Part shown: one piece after another, positions 51,103-62,480 of the stretch
How positions within the stretch are numbered: the first letter of the stretch is position 1
Layout: each line of letters opens with the position of its first letter
Assembly: GCA_900617975.1 (NCBI GenBank)
Contig: UZAE01012022.1
Coordinates: 16,190 to 80,189 of the forward strand
Length of the DNA: 64,000 bases
Reading direction: 5' to 3'
Source of the DNA: Rodentolepis nana
Lineage: Eukaryota > Platyhelminthes > Cestoda > Cyclophyllidea > Hymenolepididae
Position numbers and translations under genes: made by a program
Notes under the pieces: model-generated
The model's input: only the letters and a program-made list of their open reading frames with translations
Told to the model about the DNA's origin: nothing
The model's database searches: none

Positions 51103-51423
51103 TTATTTATTTATTACAAATCGCAGGCGTTTTGATTGTTATCATTAGACCTTTAGTTGACTTCGGGCTTCACAGAGAGGAGTAGGAACATCAATGTTAT
51201 AAAAAGTCTAGAGGGGGAACAGAAGAGTGATTCACGGATGACAGGCAGACACAAAGGTAGAGAAGAAGGCAAGGTGAAAACTATGGAAGCGGCCGAATAT
51301 GACATACAGTGGGGCCATGGTATTTTGAAGTCAGAAGTCGATTGCCGAATAATAGACTTTTTTGCCGTACAAGTATACGTTGCCCAGGGAGCACCACGTG
51401 GGGGTAAGTCTATCCCACACTCC
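51103..51423 (-). mobile_element. Ribozyme-headed LINE-derived element, copy 9
   Basis: Perfect 14-bp direct repeats GTTTTATAAAAGAT (51089-51102 and 51424-51437). The right repeat starts exactly after the predicted ribozyme G1 (51423). The 3' tail reads AATAAATAAATAAAT on minus. Confidence 0.9.
51352..51423 (-). ncRNA. HDV-like ribozyme, copy 9 (P1 weakened)
   Basis: P1 GGAGTGT/GCTCCCT has two mismatches (A-C, U-U). P2, P3, the GGGCAA strand and GCAAAA are consensus. P4 has one C-A mismatch at the loop-closing pair. Likely weak or inactive. Confidence 0.68.
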
Positions 51424-53765
51424 GTTTTATAAAAGATAGTTTATTTTAATTCCAAATGGAGTTTGTGCCTAAATAAGATCACTGAAAATCTTGGGCTGGA
51501 GAACGTGAAGTAAAGTTAGGATAGCAGAGAATGATCGCCATTACTATCATTCTATTGCATTGTGTTTTAATGATAGTAAAGATTTGTTAGTTTATTCTAA
51601 TATGGATTGCCAATAAAGGAACTAGTCGACACACAAACCCTCAAAGGCGCCTTTCAGCACACTAAATTAGTCTTTATTCTCAAACAAAATGGTGCACCAT
51701 GTGATCAAGAAATCTTCGAATCACAACAGAATGTACTATCTGCCTATTTCTTGACCCGATTATCTGTAAGATATCTTTCAGGCGAATATTCAATCAAATC
51801 TAAATGCCTTGACTTAGTGCTGGCATAAATTATTACAGAAATTCGTTTGATTGGCTAAATCACAATTCTAATTTGTGAATATAGTACTTCAATAACTTCA
51901 GGTATTACGATTGCCTACTCAATTTCATACCCAATCGAGTCTTTTCCTTAATTTTCCAAATCCAATTGAAAATCCCTAGAATTTCATTTGCTTTGTGTAT
52001 TATTAATTCACATATGGATTCTATTGTGTGTATCTATTAAATACCCCAATAAAGAATATCTATAAACTTCAGATGTAGAGCCCATCAATATTTCAGTGAG
52101 TATAAATAAAACTATAGAGCAATCGATGGGCATATGTTTTATGCTGCCATTTTATATCAATGGGATTTTATATGTGAATAAAATAGTTATTGAGGCAATA
52201 AAAACCTGGACCTTGTGATAAATAATGACAGCAACGAATACATTGAAAATAAAAGTGACTAGATTCATTAGTCCCTGGGAAAGCAATTGTTTGCAAAGGG
52301 ACACAACGGATCACTCTATCAAAGAGATTTCATCATGGGGTCTAAATGTGCAAGGCAAGTGAAAGAAGTGACAAAAGTTATGATCTTTAATGAAAGCAAA
52401 CAAAAGCAAAGAAAAGGCAATTCCCAACTAATTGCTTCTTTTGTTTGGGTTTACGTAGTAGGCAATATTTCTTTCCTACTATCTATTTTGGACATGCCGT
52501 AATAGTGTTATCCTAACGGAGATAGATCTCTTGAATAACTAAAGGTCCTTCTGATGTCTGTCAATAGACAAACATCCTTAAAGGATCAGAATCCCTTGGA
52601 TTGAATTTAGATGGGATGGCCATTGAAGTTTAAGAAAGTGTTCAATAGAGAAATAGAGAGTTTGAGCAGTAACAATGCACCCGAAAGAGTCTAAGAAAAC
52701 TGGAATATTTAGGAAAGCATGTCTAGCAGCTGAATTACAGAAAGGTCGTGCGAGCAGAAACAAACAATCGATAAAGAGATACACTTTTGGCTTAAGAAGG
52801 GTTGGGATTATTTAGGTATGGTTTACCAAGCCATTTGTCATGGTATATTACGCGGTATGGGAGAATACCTTTCCTCACCACTTTCGTCGAGCTCGAGTCA
52901 TGCTTAATTTAAGCTTGTTGTCAAGGTAACAAGCCTCACGGTAGTAACTAATAACGTCAAATTATTATTAGTTCATGAGGCTTTAGTGGATGTTAATGCT
53001 AAGTATTCAATGAAGCTTTTCAACTTTTTTCGTAATTTGTCTTATTTTGAAGAAAATAAATGAAATTCGCACATTAATCTATTTTCAAATTCTGACAAGA
53101 AGAATGAACGCAATTACTAAGTATTAAATTGATTACGCTAACTAATTAGATTTTATCGAAGTTAGTGACATCTGTCAGGTTATTCATTTAATGATCACGT
53201 TTTCTAGGATTGCAAATCTTGAATATACACTGGCTTTAGATCGTTTTCTTGTGCTTATTCACTTTTGTCTGAACAAACCTCAAAAAGTTCGGTGCGTTTT
53301 AAGGTCACAAATTCATGCTTCAAGTCGTCTTTAGTATTTCGGGTTGCAAATTATCTGGAAGAAGGAACAGAGTAGAGTAATCAAAATACGACAGAAAAGA
53401 GTAGGTAGAAATTGGTTGATTAAAATCCTGAAGTGTTAAATAAAAACTTATTGTTTTGAATCGTGGATTTATCGATTATTCTCTCGTAAACTTACAGATC
53501 TGGTTCGATGTGTGATGTTCTAACGATCTAAAGTTTATAATTAAATAGATAATCCCTAGAATTCTGTAACTCCATATCAGCGCAATTCAAGGCCGGAACA
53601 AAGGGGATGATTATTAAGTATTCATATAGATATCTCTTGTGATAAACAGAAGAAACTGCTTGATACTAACCAAGATAACTTCTATTGAAACCGAGCTAAC
53701 CAGAGTTCACTTTAAGGAAACGCAAAATATAACTGATTTTGTCTTACCGAACTTATCTTTTGCAG

Positions 53766-54127
53766 AGATCCGTGAAATCTGTTTTGGCGAAGGCGGGGAA
53801 GAAACTAAAAATGCTGAGCTGGATCTTTCTCAGTCAAACGCAAATATTACTAATGGGAAAGCACAAAAGGCTCGAAGAGATTTTTATGTGACGGCTCCTG
53901 TTCCTCAGTCATTTGAAACTCTTTCTCAGTGCTACGATTCCAACATTAACGGTCGATCAAGAGCAGCGGTGGCAACTGCAATAGCTCCAACAAACAACAA
54001 TGACTCATCGGGGGATACAAGATCACCACTTCCCATATCGCTGGACTCTGAACAACTTGAAAAAGGGCTGTGCTATGCAAATCCATTAAACTTGCCCATC
54101 TTTCCATCATGCCCAATACGGCTTAAG
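53766..54127 (+). CDS. Kidins220: Kidins220-like exon K (low-complexity linker)
   Basis: Acceptor TTATCTTTTGCAG, donor CTTAAG|GTAAAG; residues 964-1084. The first codon is Glu, made with the G left by the previous exon, and EIREICFGE continues the family's PKLREIIADV helix. The rest is Ser/Thr/Asn/Ala-rich and probably unstructured (GRSRAAVATAIAPTNNNDSS, then SLDSEQLEKGL). It fills the place of the proline-rich linker before the SAM-like domain in vertebrate Kidins220. Confidence 0.85.
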
Positions 54128-55197
54128 GTAAAGATTAAGCCATTCCAATAGACATCGTTTATGAAGTTCATTCGCAGAAATTTCTCGTTATCGAAGCAGG
54201 AAACAAAATCTCAAGGCATCCAACCAGAATTACTAGCTTAGACTCAAACATCTTTCGATATTTTTTTATTAATCTACACAATTTGCTTTAGCATGCTTCG
54301 TGGTTATATGGTCGCAAGATGTGTGCTCCAGTGCTTGAATAATACGTTTCTTCTTCAAGATGAAATGGAGTGTAAAAAATGAGAGAGACAGAATTGACGG
54401 CTCGATTTGAACAGTGTTTACAGTGGCATTCATATTATAATCTGATTTTGTGCATAGAAATTGTCGCCAATGCCCCAACCTGAATTTATCCAGATGTTCA
54501 CTTTTAACGTACATCAGAGATAGCCTGGAAATAGGCTTGTTAGTAGATAGTGGCCCACTTCAAGCATTAATACCATCCCAACTCTATTTAATGATAGAGA
54601 CAATTGAAGTAGGTTGGCTTTTGGTGCTAGAGTGCTTTTAATATAAGTCCTTTAAATTGACAGTTCATTTATATCGAATGGCGGGCTTTATACTAGTTAT
54701 CATTAGCCCTTTAGTTGACTTCGGGCTTTTCAAAGTTGAGGAACAGACAAAGTCACAAAAAGTGGGGAGGGGGACAGAAGAGTAAATCAAAGGTGTTAGA
54801 GAGGCAGACAGACACAAAGGTAGAGAAAAAGGCAAAGTGTGTTCTGTGGAATTGGTCGAATATGGCATACAATGGGGTATTGGTAGTTTGTAGTGAGAAG
54901 TTAAGTGGCGGTTAATGATTTTTTTTTCAAATGTGTATATACGTGGAGGTAAGTCTATCGCACACCCCCACTTTAAGTAGACAAAGATAAAAGGAAAAGA
55001 GTTTGTGCGGTCCGGCTTTTAAAAATAGGGTAGAATGGAATAAAACTTCATATGGTTTGGTAAACGTTGGATGAACCACTATATGAAATTGTTCCCTATA
55101 TCATCAGGGAGGGAAAAAAATCGCAGATGATACCTTCTTTGTAATATGCAACGTGAAATTGATCTCTTATATGAGCATTTTGTATTTGCACTTCCAG
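54128..55197 (+). other. Intron K-L
   Basis: GT-AG, 1070 bp, about a third of it occupied by element copy 10. Confidence 0.85.
54663..54970 (-). mobile_element. Ribozyme-headed LINE-derived element, copy 10
   Basis: Imperfect direct repeats CTTTAAATTGACA (54650-54662) and CTTTAAGTAGACA (54971-54983), 11 of 13 identical. A deletion removes most of the ribozyme core; only the terminal P1/P2 strands near 54945-54968 remain. Confidence 0.82.
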
Positions 55198-56559
55198 AGC
55201 AATATCCCAATGGTGGAGCTGAGCAAAATGAACATGGATGACGTCTGTCTACTGCTATCAGCAATTTCTGATATACCAGCCGGGAATTGCTCCACCTACC
55301 AAACGCATGTTAGACGTCAAAACATTAACGGACAAGTGCTATCAGTATGCGATCTTACAAAACTTCGATCAGAGCTTCAGATGAGCTTTGGAGATTGGCA
55401 ACTTTTCAAAACGTTCATAGTGTACCTTCGCAGTCTGGAGGTGGGCATTGCGGAGAGATCACGAAATAGCCAGACAGCCAGTTTTGCCGGCGATATTAAA
55501 TCACATCATGGATCCCTCCCTATATCATCCCAGTATCCATATTCCCAAGTTTTGGTTTCCCATTCTCCATTCGTACTTTGTAACGAACAGTCACAACCAA
55601 GGGGTAAGAATATGTTTGACGTTCCTGTATTAGTACAGCCGGTTCCTCTTGAAAGCAATGTGGCCAACCTTCGCCAGAACACAGACCGAACAACAAGTGA
55701 TTTCTCCTTTGGAAGTGGAACTGATGAGTTTGAATTAGCATGGCGTCGTGATGCTAAACCAGATTCTCTCAATGGTAATTCAAAATATCAGCAAGTAAGT
55801 AGGGATGTGACATCTCGACACTACTCTGGCCATGGTAACCCAGTATGTGCGGAACCTGCTGATCGACTCAGTAAATCTACTCACGATCTTCGAACACCAA
55901 ACACCTCAAGACGATCTCAAGGGCATTCTTCGTTATCTAAAACTGATGAAAAGCGGGTTGAAAGACCAATACGAAGGACAGATAAGCCAACTCAAGTATT
56001 TCACTCAACTTCAAGTGCATCTGATCAGTTGGTGCAGATGGTTCCGGCATATATCTCTAGAGCTCCTGAAACAAGTGGGATGATTCCAGTGTGGTATCCA
56101 ACTCTCCCCTGTGTCGGTGAAGCTAACAAACCGCAGGAACCGCTTCATGCTGAAGACGACTACTCCTCTGATTCCTCCAGTGCGTCTATGGATGGGACGT
56201 ATGATTTTCCAAGTGAATATTCGAGTGGAGATAGGCACAGTCAACAGCAAAGGCAATCCTACCGTCGACAGCAATGCCCCCCTAGTTGCCCACATAGTCA
56301 TCAAGGCCGTAGAAGGCGTCGAAAGTCATCAAGATCTAGTCGATCTTCTAATAGAACTGCTCAAAGATCGTCAAGCAGACGAAGTTCTCTGGGCCGTTGC
56401 AGTCAAAAGAGCGCTGAGGGATGTACATGTGATTACTTTCTTTACCAAGAGGGTCAGTCACCCAGAAGTAGTACCACAGTCAACCCTTGGACGACCCGTT
56501 CACCTAGAAAAATTTCCTCTCCAGATCTTTCCGATATTGAAGCCATGACAAGCAGTTAG
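55198..56559 (+). CDS. Kidins220: Kidins220-like terminal exon (SAM-like domain, Ser/Arg tail)
   Basis: Acceptor GCACTTCCAG, stop TAG at 56557; residues 1085-1537. About 70 residues near the start form the SAM-like domain: VELSKMNMDDVCLLLSAI, then NINGQVLSVCDLTKL and MSFGDWQLFK, matching the family's NINGRVL-x-x-C-x-x-DEL and MNFGDWHLFR. The rest is disordered: Ser/Thr/Gln-rich, then acidic-Ser (EDDYSSDSSSASMDG), then a basic Ser/Arg run around QGRRRRRKSSRSSRSSNR. Vertebrate Kidins220 ends in a PDZ ligand; here the end is IEAMTSS, which is not a class I ligand. The open frame also covers 45 bases upstream of the acceptor, which are taken as intron. Confidence 0.93.
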   Translation, partial: SNIPMVELSKMNMDDVCLLLSAISDIPAGNCSTYQTHVRRQNINGQVLSVCDLTKLRSELQMSFGDWQLFKTFIVYLRSLEVGIAERSRNSQTASFAGDIKSHHGSLPISSQYPYSQVLVSHSPFVLCNEQSQPRGKNMFDVPVLVQPVPLESNVANLRQNTDRTTSDFSFGSGTDEFELAWRRDAKPDSLNGNSKYQQVSRDVTSRHYSGHGNPVCAEPADRLSKSTHDLRTPNTSRRSQGHSSLSKTDEKRVERPIRRTDKPTQVFHSTSSASDQLVQMVPAYISRAPETSGMIPVWYPTLPCVGEANKPQEPLHAEDDYSSDSSSASMDGTYDFPSEYSSGDRHSQQQRQSYRRQQCPPSCPHSHQGRRRRRKSSRSSRSSNRTAQRSSSRRSSLGRCSQKSAEGCTCDYFLYQEGQSPRSSTTVNPWTTRSPRKISSPDLSDIEAMTSS

Positions 56560-57804
56560 TCATGACTGGACCTATTATCCCCAATCCTTTATCCATAGAA
56601 CTAGCCAATAACCTCACCCTCAAATCACTTCATGTGTAGATAAGATGTACTTGTAAAAGTAGTCTCAATTAGGAGAGGGAACTGCATCGAATTTCTTGAT
56701 GTATGCTGTATAAGTTTTCAGCTTCTCTCCAAATACTAGAGCATGTTGATTAACTTTTTTGATGGGTGATGCTTTCCACCTTTCTCTCTCTCTCTGCTTC
56801 CTCTTCTATCAGAAATTAATCTCAGTCAACTGTAAATTAAGTCTCCCCTCTCTGGTTTCACATTGATCGCTGACCTACAACGAATTCTGTATATGTGTGC
56901 TTCAGCATGAAATCTGTAGACCTGATTGAAAATCTGTTTTGATCTCTTGTTAACTTCCACCTTGCTTCTTTTACAAACGCCTCTTTCCTTCTTTTAATGG
57001 AGATATAAATTCAAGTACAAACTTCCATTTTTTCTAGTTTTTGAATCTCTAAGTAATGCGTCATTATTAGAATAACAACGAAGTTGTGTTCCAGGCTTGG
57101 GCAGGCTATGGGAATGAGGAATATGTATGTATCTATAATTCTAGTTGCGATATCTTAAAATAGGGATCGATTAGTGCTAATCAGGAAATGACTTCTCAGT
57201 GTCCATTGTTAATTGGTTGGTTCATTAAGCAGAAATCCGTGAAGGTGTTTGGGGGTCCTCTCGTGCTATGTCAGATGCAGTAACTTCATTCAAACTAGCA
57301 AATACATCACTGCTCATTAATAGTGTTTTTGGTTAAACAAGATTATAGTTTTTTCTGAAAAATGAGCTTTGATTAACAATTTCACTATTCGTAGCAAACT
57401 TTTATCTCGAATATGTTTATAATCGCTCCAACGCAATATGAATACATGTGACATTGCAATCTTGACTCCTTTTAGTGGCAAAAGTGAGCGAGTCGGATGA
57501 GAAGAACAAAGTGACTGTCATGTAGGAAAATGATGGAAATAATGATATAATATCATGGAGAAATTAACTTTCTTAATATTGAATATGGGGAGTAATAGGC
57601 TCCATATTATGCTTCCTGTCTAACCGAACTTAAATAATAATAGGAATCGTTGGATATGAGCCAAGATTAACTAACGGTCACTAGTGATCACTACTGTTAA
57701 CGGTTCCACGACCTTAAGCAATTCATTATGCCATGCTTCCAAACTTGCAACTACACCATTATGGCTTATCAAGTCGTCCACTCCGACCCGAGGAGATTTA
57801 CATC
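56560..57804 (+). other. 3' UTR and downstream flank
   Basis: Follows the stop codon. A CT-rich run (56781-56795) lies in the presumed 3' UTR. I found no AATAAA between the stop and copy 11, so the cleavage site is unknown; the first clear one is at 58255, beyond that copy. Confidence 0.5.
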
Positions 57805-57817
57805 CTTATTCAAATAT

Positions 57818-58131
57818 TTGTTTATATCAAATAGTTATCATTAGCCCTCTAGTTGACTTCAGGCTTCACAGAGGGGAAGGAACATCAAAGTAAAAAAATT
57901 CGAGAGGGGGGGAGGACAGAAGAATGTTTCAAAGACGAAGGTAGAAAAAGGTGAGGTGAGTACTGTGGCAGTGGTCGAATATGATATACAGTGGGGGGGG
58001 GGGGGGGGGAGTTTGAAGNGGGGGGTGGTAGTTTGAAGTCAGAAGTCAACTGCCTGTTAATAGACTTTTTGCCGTATGAGTATACGTTGCCCAGGGTGCA
58101 CCACGTGGAGCTAAGTCAATCGCACACCCTT
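57818..58131 (-). mobile_element. Ribozyme-headed LINE-derived element, copy 11
   Basis: Direct repeats CTTAT[T/G]CAAATAT (57805-57817 and 58132-58144, 12 of 13 identical). A G18-type run with one unresolved base (58019) and a duplicated AGTTTGAAG block suggest slippage or assembly trouble inside the body. Confidence 0.86.
58060..58130 (-). ncRNA. HDV-like ribozyme, copy 11
   Basis: G1 is replaced by A, making an A-U pair at the cleavage site. P2 has one T-T mismatch and P3 one clash (AGC/GGT). The remaining P1 pairs, GGGCAA, P4 and GCAAAA are consensus. Confidence 0.7.
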
Positions 58132-58144
58132 CTTATGCAAATAT

Positions 58145-59309
58145 AAGTGGTTTCATCTCTCTTTATCCTACAGGAACGCTATCTTTTCTATTCCCACTAT
58201 GTTGTCCCTAGGCCGGCCTATGCTTATGCTAGCCTAAATGGTATATAAACTCAAAATAAAATTTGAAGATGTTTTGAGTAATCGACCTGTCTAATTACTC
58301 AACACTTTATCCTTCTTAGTCGTAGTATCATTCCCGGTTTCCATTATAACCATAATGTCGCCTCCCCCCCCNCCCCCCCCCCCCCCCCCCCCCCCCACCC
58401 CTATAATAGTAAAACTATTTGCTTTATACAAACAAAGCATCGATATAATAATTCGCTTGATATCATTGCTCAATAACTAAAGAACGTTTTGCAATCCACT
58501 TTGCTGCGAAATCACAACAAAATGACTGAAGGCAGATCCTATAAACTAAGATATCGGTGCGCACAGCATTTGGAAAGGCATGGATCGCATTTGGGTGAAT
58601 GATAGTTTATGACCGAGAAAGTCCGATATCGTGAAGCTTATCGAATGGAGTATACTGCAATATATACATTCTCCACAACAACTTCAAGATGGTGAAGTTC
58701 CTTTTACCCCAAGTGAAAAATTAAGTGGCTCTGAACTTTGAGACGGCGTTGAAGAGTAGGTACTTGGATGAGGTGATACTAAGTTTGACTAACATATTTG
58801 CATTCAATCAAGATTTTACAAGATAACGTGAGATGAAAGAAGGGTCTCATTGGCGAGTGTGTATCACTTTACACAGTTAGGTACTAATCATATGCCATAA
58901 AATAGGCAACATGGGAAAGAACAGGTTTGTGATTTGTGGAAATGAGGTCAGTGTCGCCTGTTTGTCCCATTTGTCGGAGACCCACCCTCGGTGCGATGGT
59001 GACAAGTTGCCAGTTTGTGTCCACGTGAGGTTAAGGGTCTAAAAGAAGTAAAATTCGTTGGATATTTTAGTAAATTTGTAAAAAATTTTCAACGTAAATA
59101 AATTTTTTTATTTAGTCTAGTCTATCTAGGATACTAATATTTCCATTGATCTCCAGTTGTAATTATGGTGTTTTATAGCGCCCAATAGTAGCATTATAAA
59201 GTCATACTACCCAGACCCCTGGAACAAGAATAGAAAGGCTTGATTTTTTTCCTATTAAGAGTGAAAATTTGATTAAATAAGATTGGAAGTGCGATAAATG
59301 ACTGTTTAC
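58145..59309. other. Non-coding with long C-run
   Basis: A C-run of about 33 bases with one unresolved base (58364-58396). No exon recognised. Confidence 0.5.
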
Positions 59310-59725
59310 CTGGTCGGCCAATAATTCCACCGATGAATTTTAAACTGATTATCTAACATATCCAGGTGTTGGAGTGCTTGAATCCAACATTCAATAAACA
59401 AGTACACAAAAGATGAGGCTACTATGCTTTCTTTGAGCAGTATGAAAATATGCGGCTTGGCTTCCAGATAAGTATTGTTGTCAAAACTTCTTTCCTTGAT
59501 AATTTTAAGAGCGTTAGGTTGGATCGATCCTTCCCAATTAAGTAGGTGTGGGGGAATTGTGTAAACTACTTTGGGAGGCCATAGAACTTTACGCACTCCA
59601 ATTCACTCACTTTCACAATGCCAATACGTCTACTTGACGACGTCAAAAAGTTTAGGTGGAGGCAGCGTTCACTTCTTGAGAATTTATTAATGTTAGTCGA
59701 CACGATTTGATATTTCTCTGCTTCT
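59310..59725 (-). pseudogene. Unassigned minus-strand exon candidate, frame broken
   Basis: Between acceptor TTTAATTGCAG and donor GACCAG|GTAAAC on the minus strand lie two overlapping open frames of protein-like composition. The first begins EAEKYQIVSTNINKF and runs to about 59575; the second contains VVYTIPPHLLNWEG and IHRWNYWPTR and ends at the donor. One indel would join them. I recognise no family, and no partner exon was found. It could be a pseudogene, a sequencing error in a real exon, or chance. Confidence 0.25.
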
Positions 59726-61079
59726 CTGCAATTAAATTAAAAATTATGAAAAATTCTCCTCTTGCGAATCTCAAGAGAATTTCATGCATTAGCCTCTTAA
59801 CACTTTCTTTCAATAAACAAAAGGAAGGTGATTACATTAATTAAATCTGACGTTCAGGTTTGAAACTTTCTCTGGAAATCATGAGGTTTATTAAGTAAAA
59901 AAATATTTTCTTTCTCTTTTATATTTTGTTTATTTTTGCTAGATTTAAGAGTTGAATATTCATATCAGCACCTCTTTTATTAAAATTGAGAGAGAGGTAT
60001 CAATTTAGCTTTAAATAGGTCTAATGATTACTAATGATAAAATTGAGGTAAAATTTTAAAATTTAAAATTTGTATTTATAAAATAAGCAGAACTAAGAGC
60101 GAGGCTACTTACTTTTCACCTAAATTTATGTTTCCATCTAGGTAGAAGTAAATTGGTAAATTGAAAATATAGCACCCAGGTGGTGGTATCAGCCATAAAC
60201 GTCTACAGTGATTAAGCCCAGTTAAGGGAGATTGAGGCAGACCTGTTAGGGGTGAATGAATAATTGAACACTGCACGCATTTGCAGAGGTGGCAATATCA
60301 AGTGAATTAAGGGGGGGGGGCGGGGGAAATCTACCTCTCCGGGGCATAGAATTTAATACCCTCTCCACCTCCCTAGTTCTCACATTCCTTCGCTCAGCCC
60401 CCCCTATCAGTATCTGATGCCTCCAGTGAAAGTGGGTGATCTACCACGGTCTCAATTTCTCAACCGCCAATGCTACTACACGATTTGATTAATCAATGCT
60501 AATAACCAACTCACTCACTCTCTATGCCCTCGGCTTGGCTTTGCTCTCATAGTATTTATCGTAATAAAAACTATTTCTGTCCAATAGCTTATGCACACTA
60601 AGCATTAACAATCGACACTTTACTTATTAAGGTTATTTAAATGTTAATTAATGTATTTGCTTGGTTAAAATCACCACACTACAACTCTACTTCCTGGAGA
60701 TTATAAGTATGGGATATCGGCTAATTTGTTATGGCCGCTAAAAGGAAAATTTGAGGCTTTAATTGCTGCCTACGAAATGGAAAAACAAACATACACATTT
60801 TAGTCGCGACAAATGAGCCTGAATAAGTGGAACATGTAGAGGGGTGGGGGGAATCAACGATAAACGACATTTCAAGTCCCACTTAACTTGAATTGGGAAG
60901 AATTTGGTCTATCATGTTTTCAAAACTTCCATCACCTAACTCCCACTTTCGAGTCATGCCACTCGATTCAGCCAGGAGTAAGTGAATGTGAATAGCAGTA
61001 AGGCGTCAATAAGCTCAACTCACCACAACCCACTTTGTGATGCGAATAGAATTCTCTGTCATGTAGTAACAGATGAAAA
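59726..61079. other. Non-coding before copy 12
   Basis: AT-rich, with a G9 run near 60310 and a C/T-rich stretch near 60350-60410. Nothing else recognised. Confidence 0.5.
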
Positions 61080-61093
61080 TTGTTTGATAACAT

Positions 61094-61422
61094 TTATTTA
61101 TTTCAAATGGCAGGCATTTTGATAGCTATCATTTGCCATTTAGCTGACTTCGAGCTTCACAGAGGGAAGGTTCATCAAAGTAGCAGAAAGTCGAGGGTGG
61201 GGGGGGGGGGACAGAAGAGCGATTCACAGATGTAAAAGAGGCAGACAGACACAAAGGTAGAGAAAAAGGTAAAATGAGTACTGTGGAAGGGGTCGAATAT
61301 GACATACAGTGGGGTGGTGGTAGTTTGTAGTCAGAAGTCAACTGCCGGTTAATAGACTTTTTGGCGTATGAGTATACGTTGCCCAGGGTGCACCACGTGA
61401 AGGTAAGTCTATCGCACACCCT
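61094..61422 (-). mobile_element. Ribozyme-headed LINE-derived element, copy 12
   Basis: Perfect 14-bp direct repeats TTGTTTGATAACAT (61080-61093 and 61423-61436). The right repeat starts exactly after the predicted first base of the ribozyme. Tail AATAAATAAAT on minus. With copy 9, the cleanest insertion in the window. Confidence 0.9.
61352..61422 (-). ncRNA. HDV-like ribozyme, copy 12
   Basis: P1 starts with A in place of G1, then GGGTGT pairs with GCACCC. P2, P3, GGGCAA and P4 are intact; L3 is TTCACGT. The base before the catalytic cytosine is C instead of G (CCAAAA). Confidence 0.72.
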
Positions 61423-61436
61423 TTGTTTGATAACAT

Positions 61437-62441
61437 AATATTTGAGATCTGTGTAAAGCAATATAGGTATTGTCTGTTCTCTTGAATAGGCTCCTCATAA
61501 TATGGAAGTCATGAAATTTGGCAGGACTTCAGCAATTTAGCTGCAAATATGAATTAACTTCTACTGGAAGTACGAAATTCTTGTCCTTTTCAAAAGCCGA
61601 CGCGGAGTTCGAATTTTGAGCTCTAAATAAAAAATGTCTATTTTTAGATTATATAATAAATTAGGGAATGGAAAAGTAAGACGAAGTTCCCTAAGTAAAC
61701 TGAGTCTCGTTATTTAGTTTTTAATTAAACCACCATGATTTCGTAATTCTCACTCTCCAACATTCAATGCACATAAATAATGACTAGTTGCCTAGTCGGC
61801 GTTCGGAAAATCTGGTTAAAATTTAAGCGTCTAATTTAACTCCGAAATGCTCCAGAATTGTGGAATTCAATCAGAGATTGAGCGCCTTATACAACTTTTC
61901 CCAAAAATTTAGTTCACAAAGCTAAAATTGAAGTTTTAACTTGAATGACTTCTAGAATATAGGCCCCCTTAGGCTTAGATCAATAAAAACTTGAGTTAAT
62001 AATTTAAGCACTATTCCAAAGGACGCATTAGGTGGTTTAAATCTAGCAGCATGACGTACTAATGTGACAATTATATGTATAGTAGATAATCAGGTGCAAT
62101 AATCGAATCAAGTAAACCTATAACGTGGTTGTCTTCGATTCCCACCTCTACTTTCATTTTGACTAATACTATTCTGATTGTGGTTGCTTCAAAGAAAATT
62201 AAAGTTGTAAATTATTTCTTAATGTTGTGAATTATCCGTAATGGGCATCGTAATGTTATAGTCATTATTCAAAGTTGTACACTTTTTTCTTTTTATTTTA
62301 ATATGCAAAGTAACTGTAGTTCTTCCTTCGATTTCAGAAAATGCTTGTCAACAATGTCTAGAGCTTAATAGCCTTTAAGATTGTCACTTTCTCACTTTTT
62401 TATTCCATCGGCTGGGGATGCCGGTTGTATAACATCCTTTT

Positions 62442-62480
<39 letters not shown>

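Larger units (their letters stand above)
49489..53765 (+). other. Intron J-K
   Basis: GT-AG, 4277 bp; an (AT)14 tract at 49833-49860 and element copy 9. The stretch 51438-53765 shows nothing else. Confidence 0.8.
17170..56559 (+). other. Kidins220: Kidins220/ARMS-like gene, partial (12 coding exons)
   Basis: Multi-exon gene for a homologue of Kidins220/ARMS, a membrane scaffold that in other animals works downstream of neurotrophin and ephrin receptors. I joined twelve exons by their AG acceptors and GT donors (one GC donor) and by codon phase. All eleven junctions keep frame and give 1537 codons before the stop. Residue numbers in the exon entries count from the first complete codon at 17171. 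Introns are 5427, 1981, 2638, 4987, 1037, 1566, 3686, 6861, 1245, 4277 and 1070 bp. Order of parts: linker, KAP NTPase start, TM1-TM2, KAP middle, TM3-TM4, Walker-B-like strand, KAP end, linker, SAM-like domain, Ser/Arg tail. The family's ankyrin repeats are missing and should be encoded upstream. Identity rests on remembered family motifs, not a database search. Confidence 0.88.

Noticed and set aside
61129..61461. Minus-strand ORF of about 110 codons, with similar ORFs in copies 3, 7, 8 and 10
   Set aside because: They are translations of the shared repeat; frames shift between copies and no protein motif is kept, so the similarity is DNA-level.
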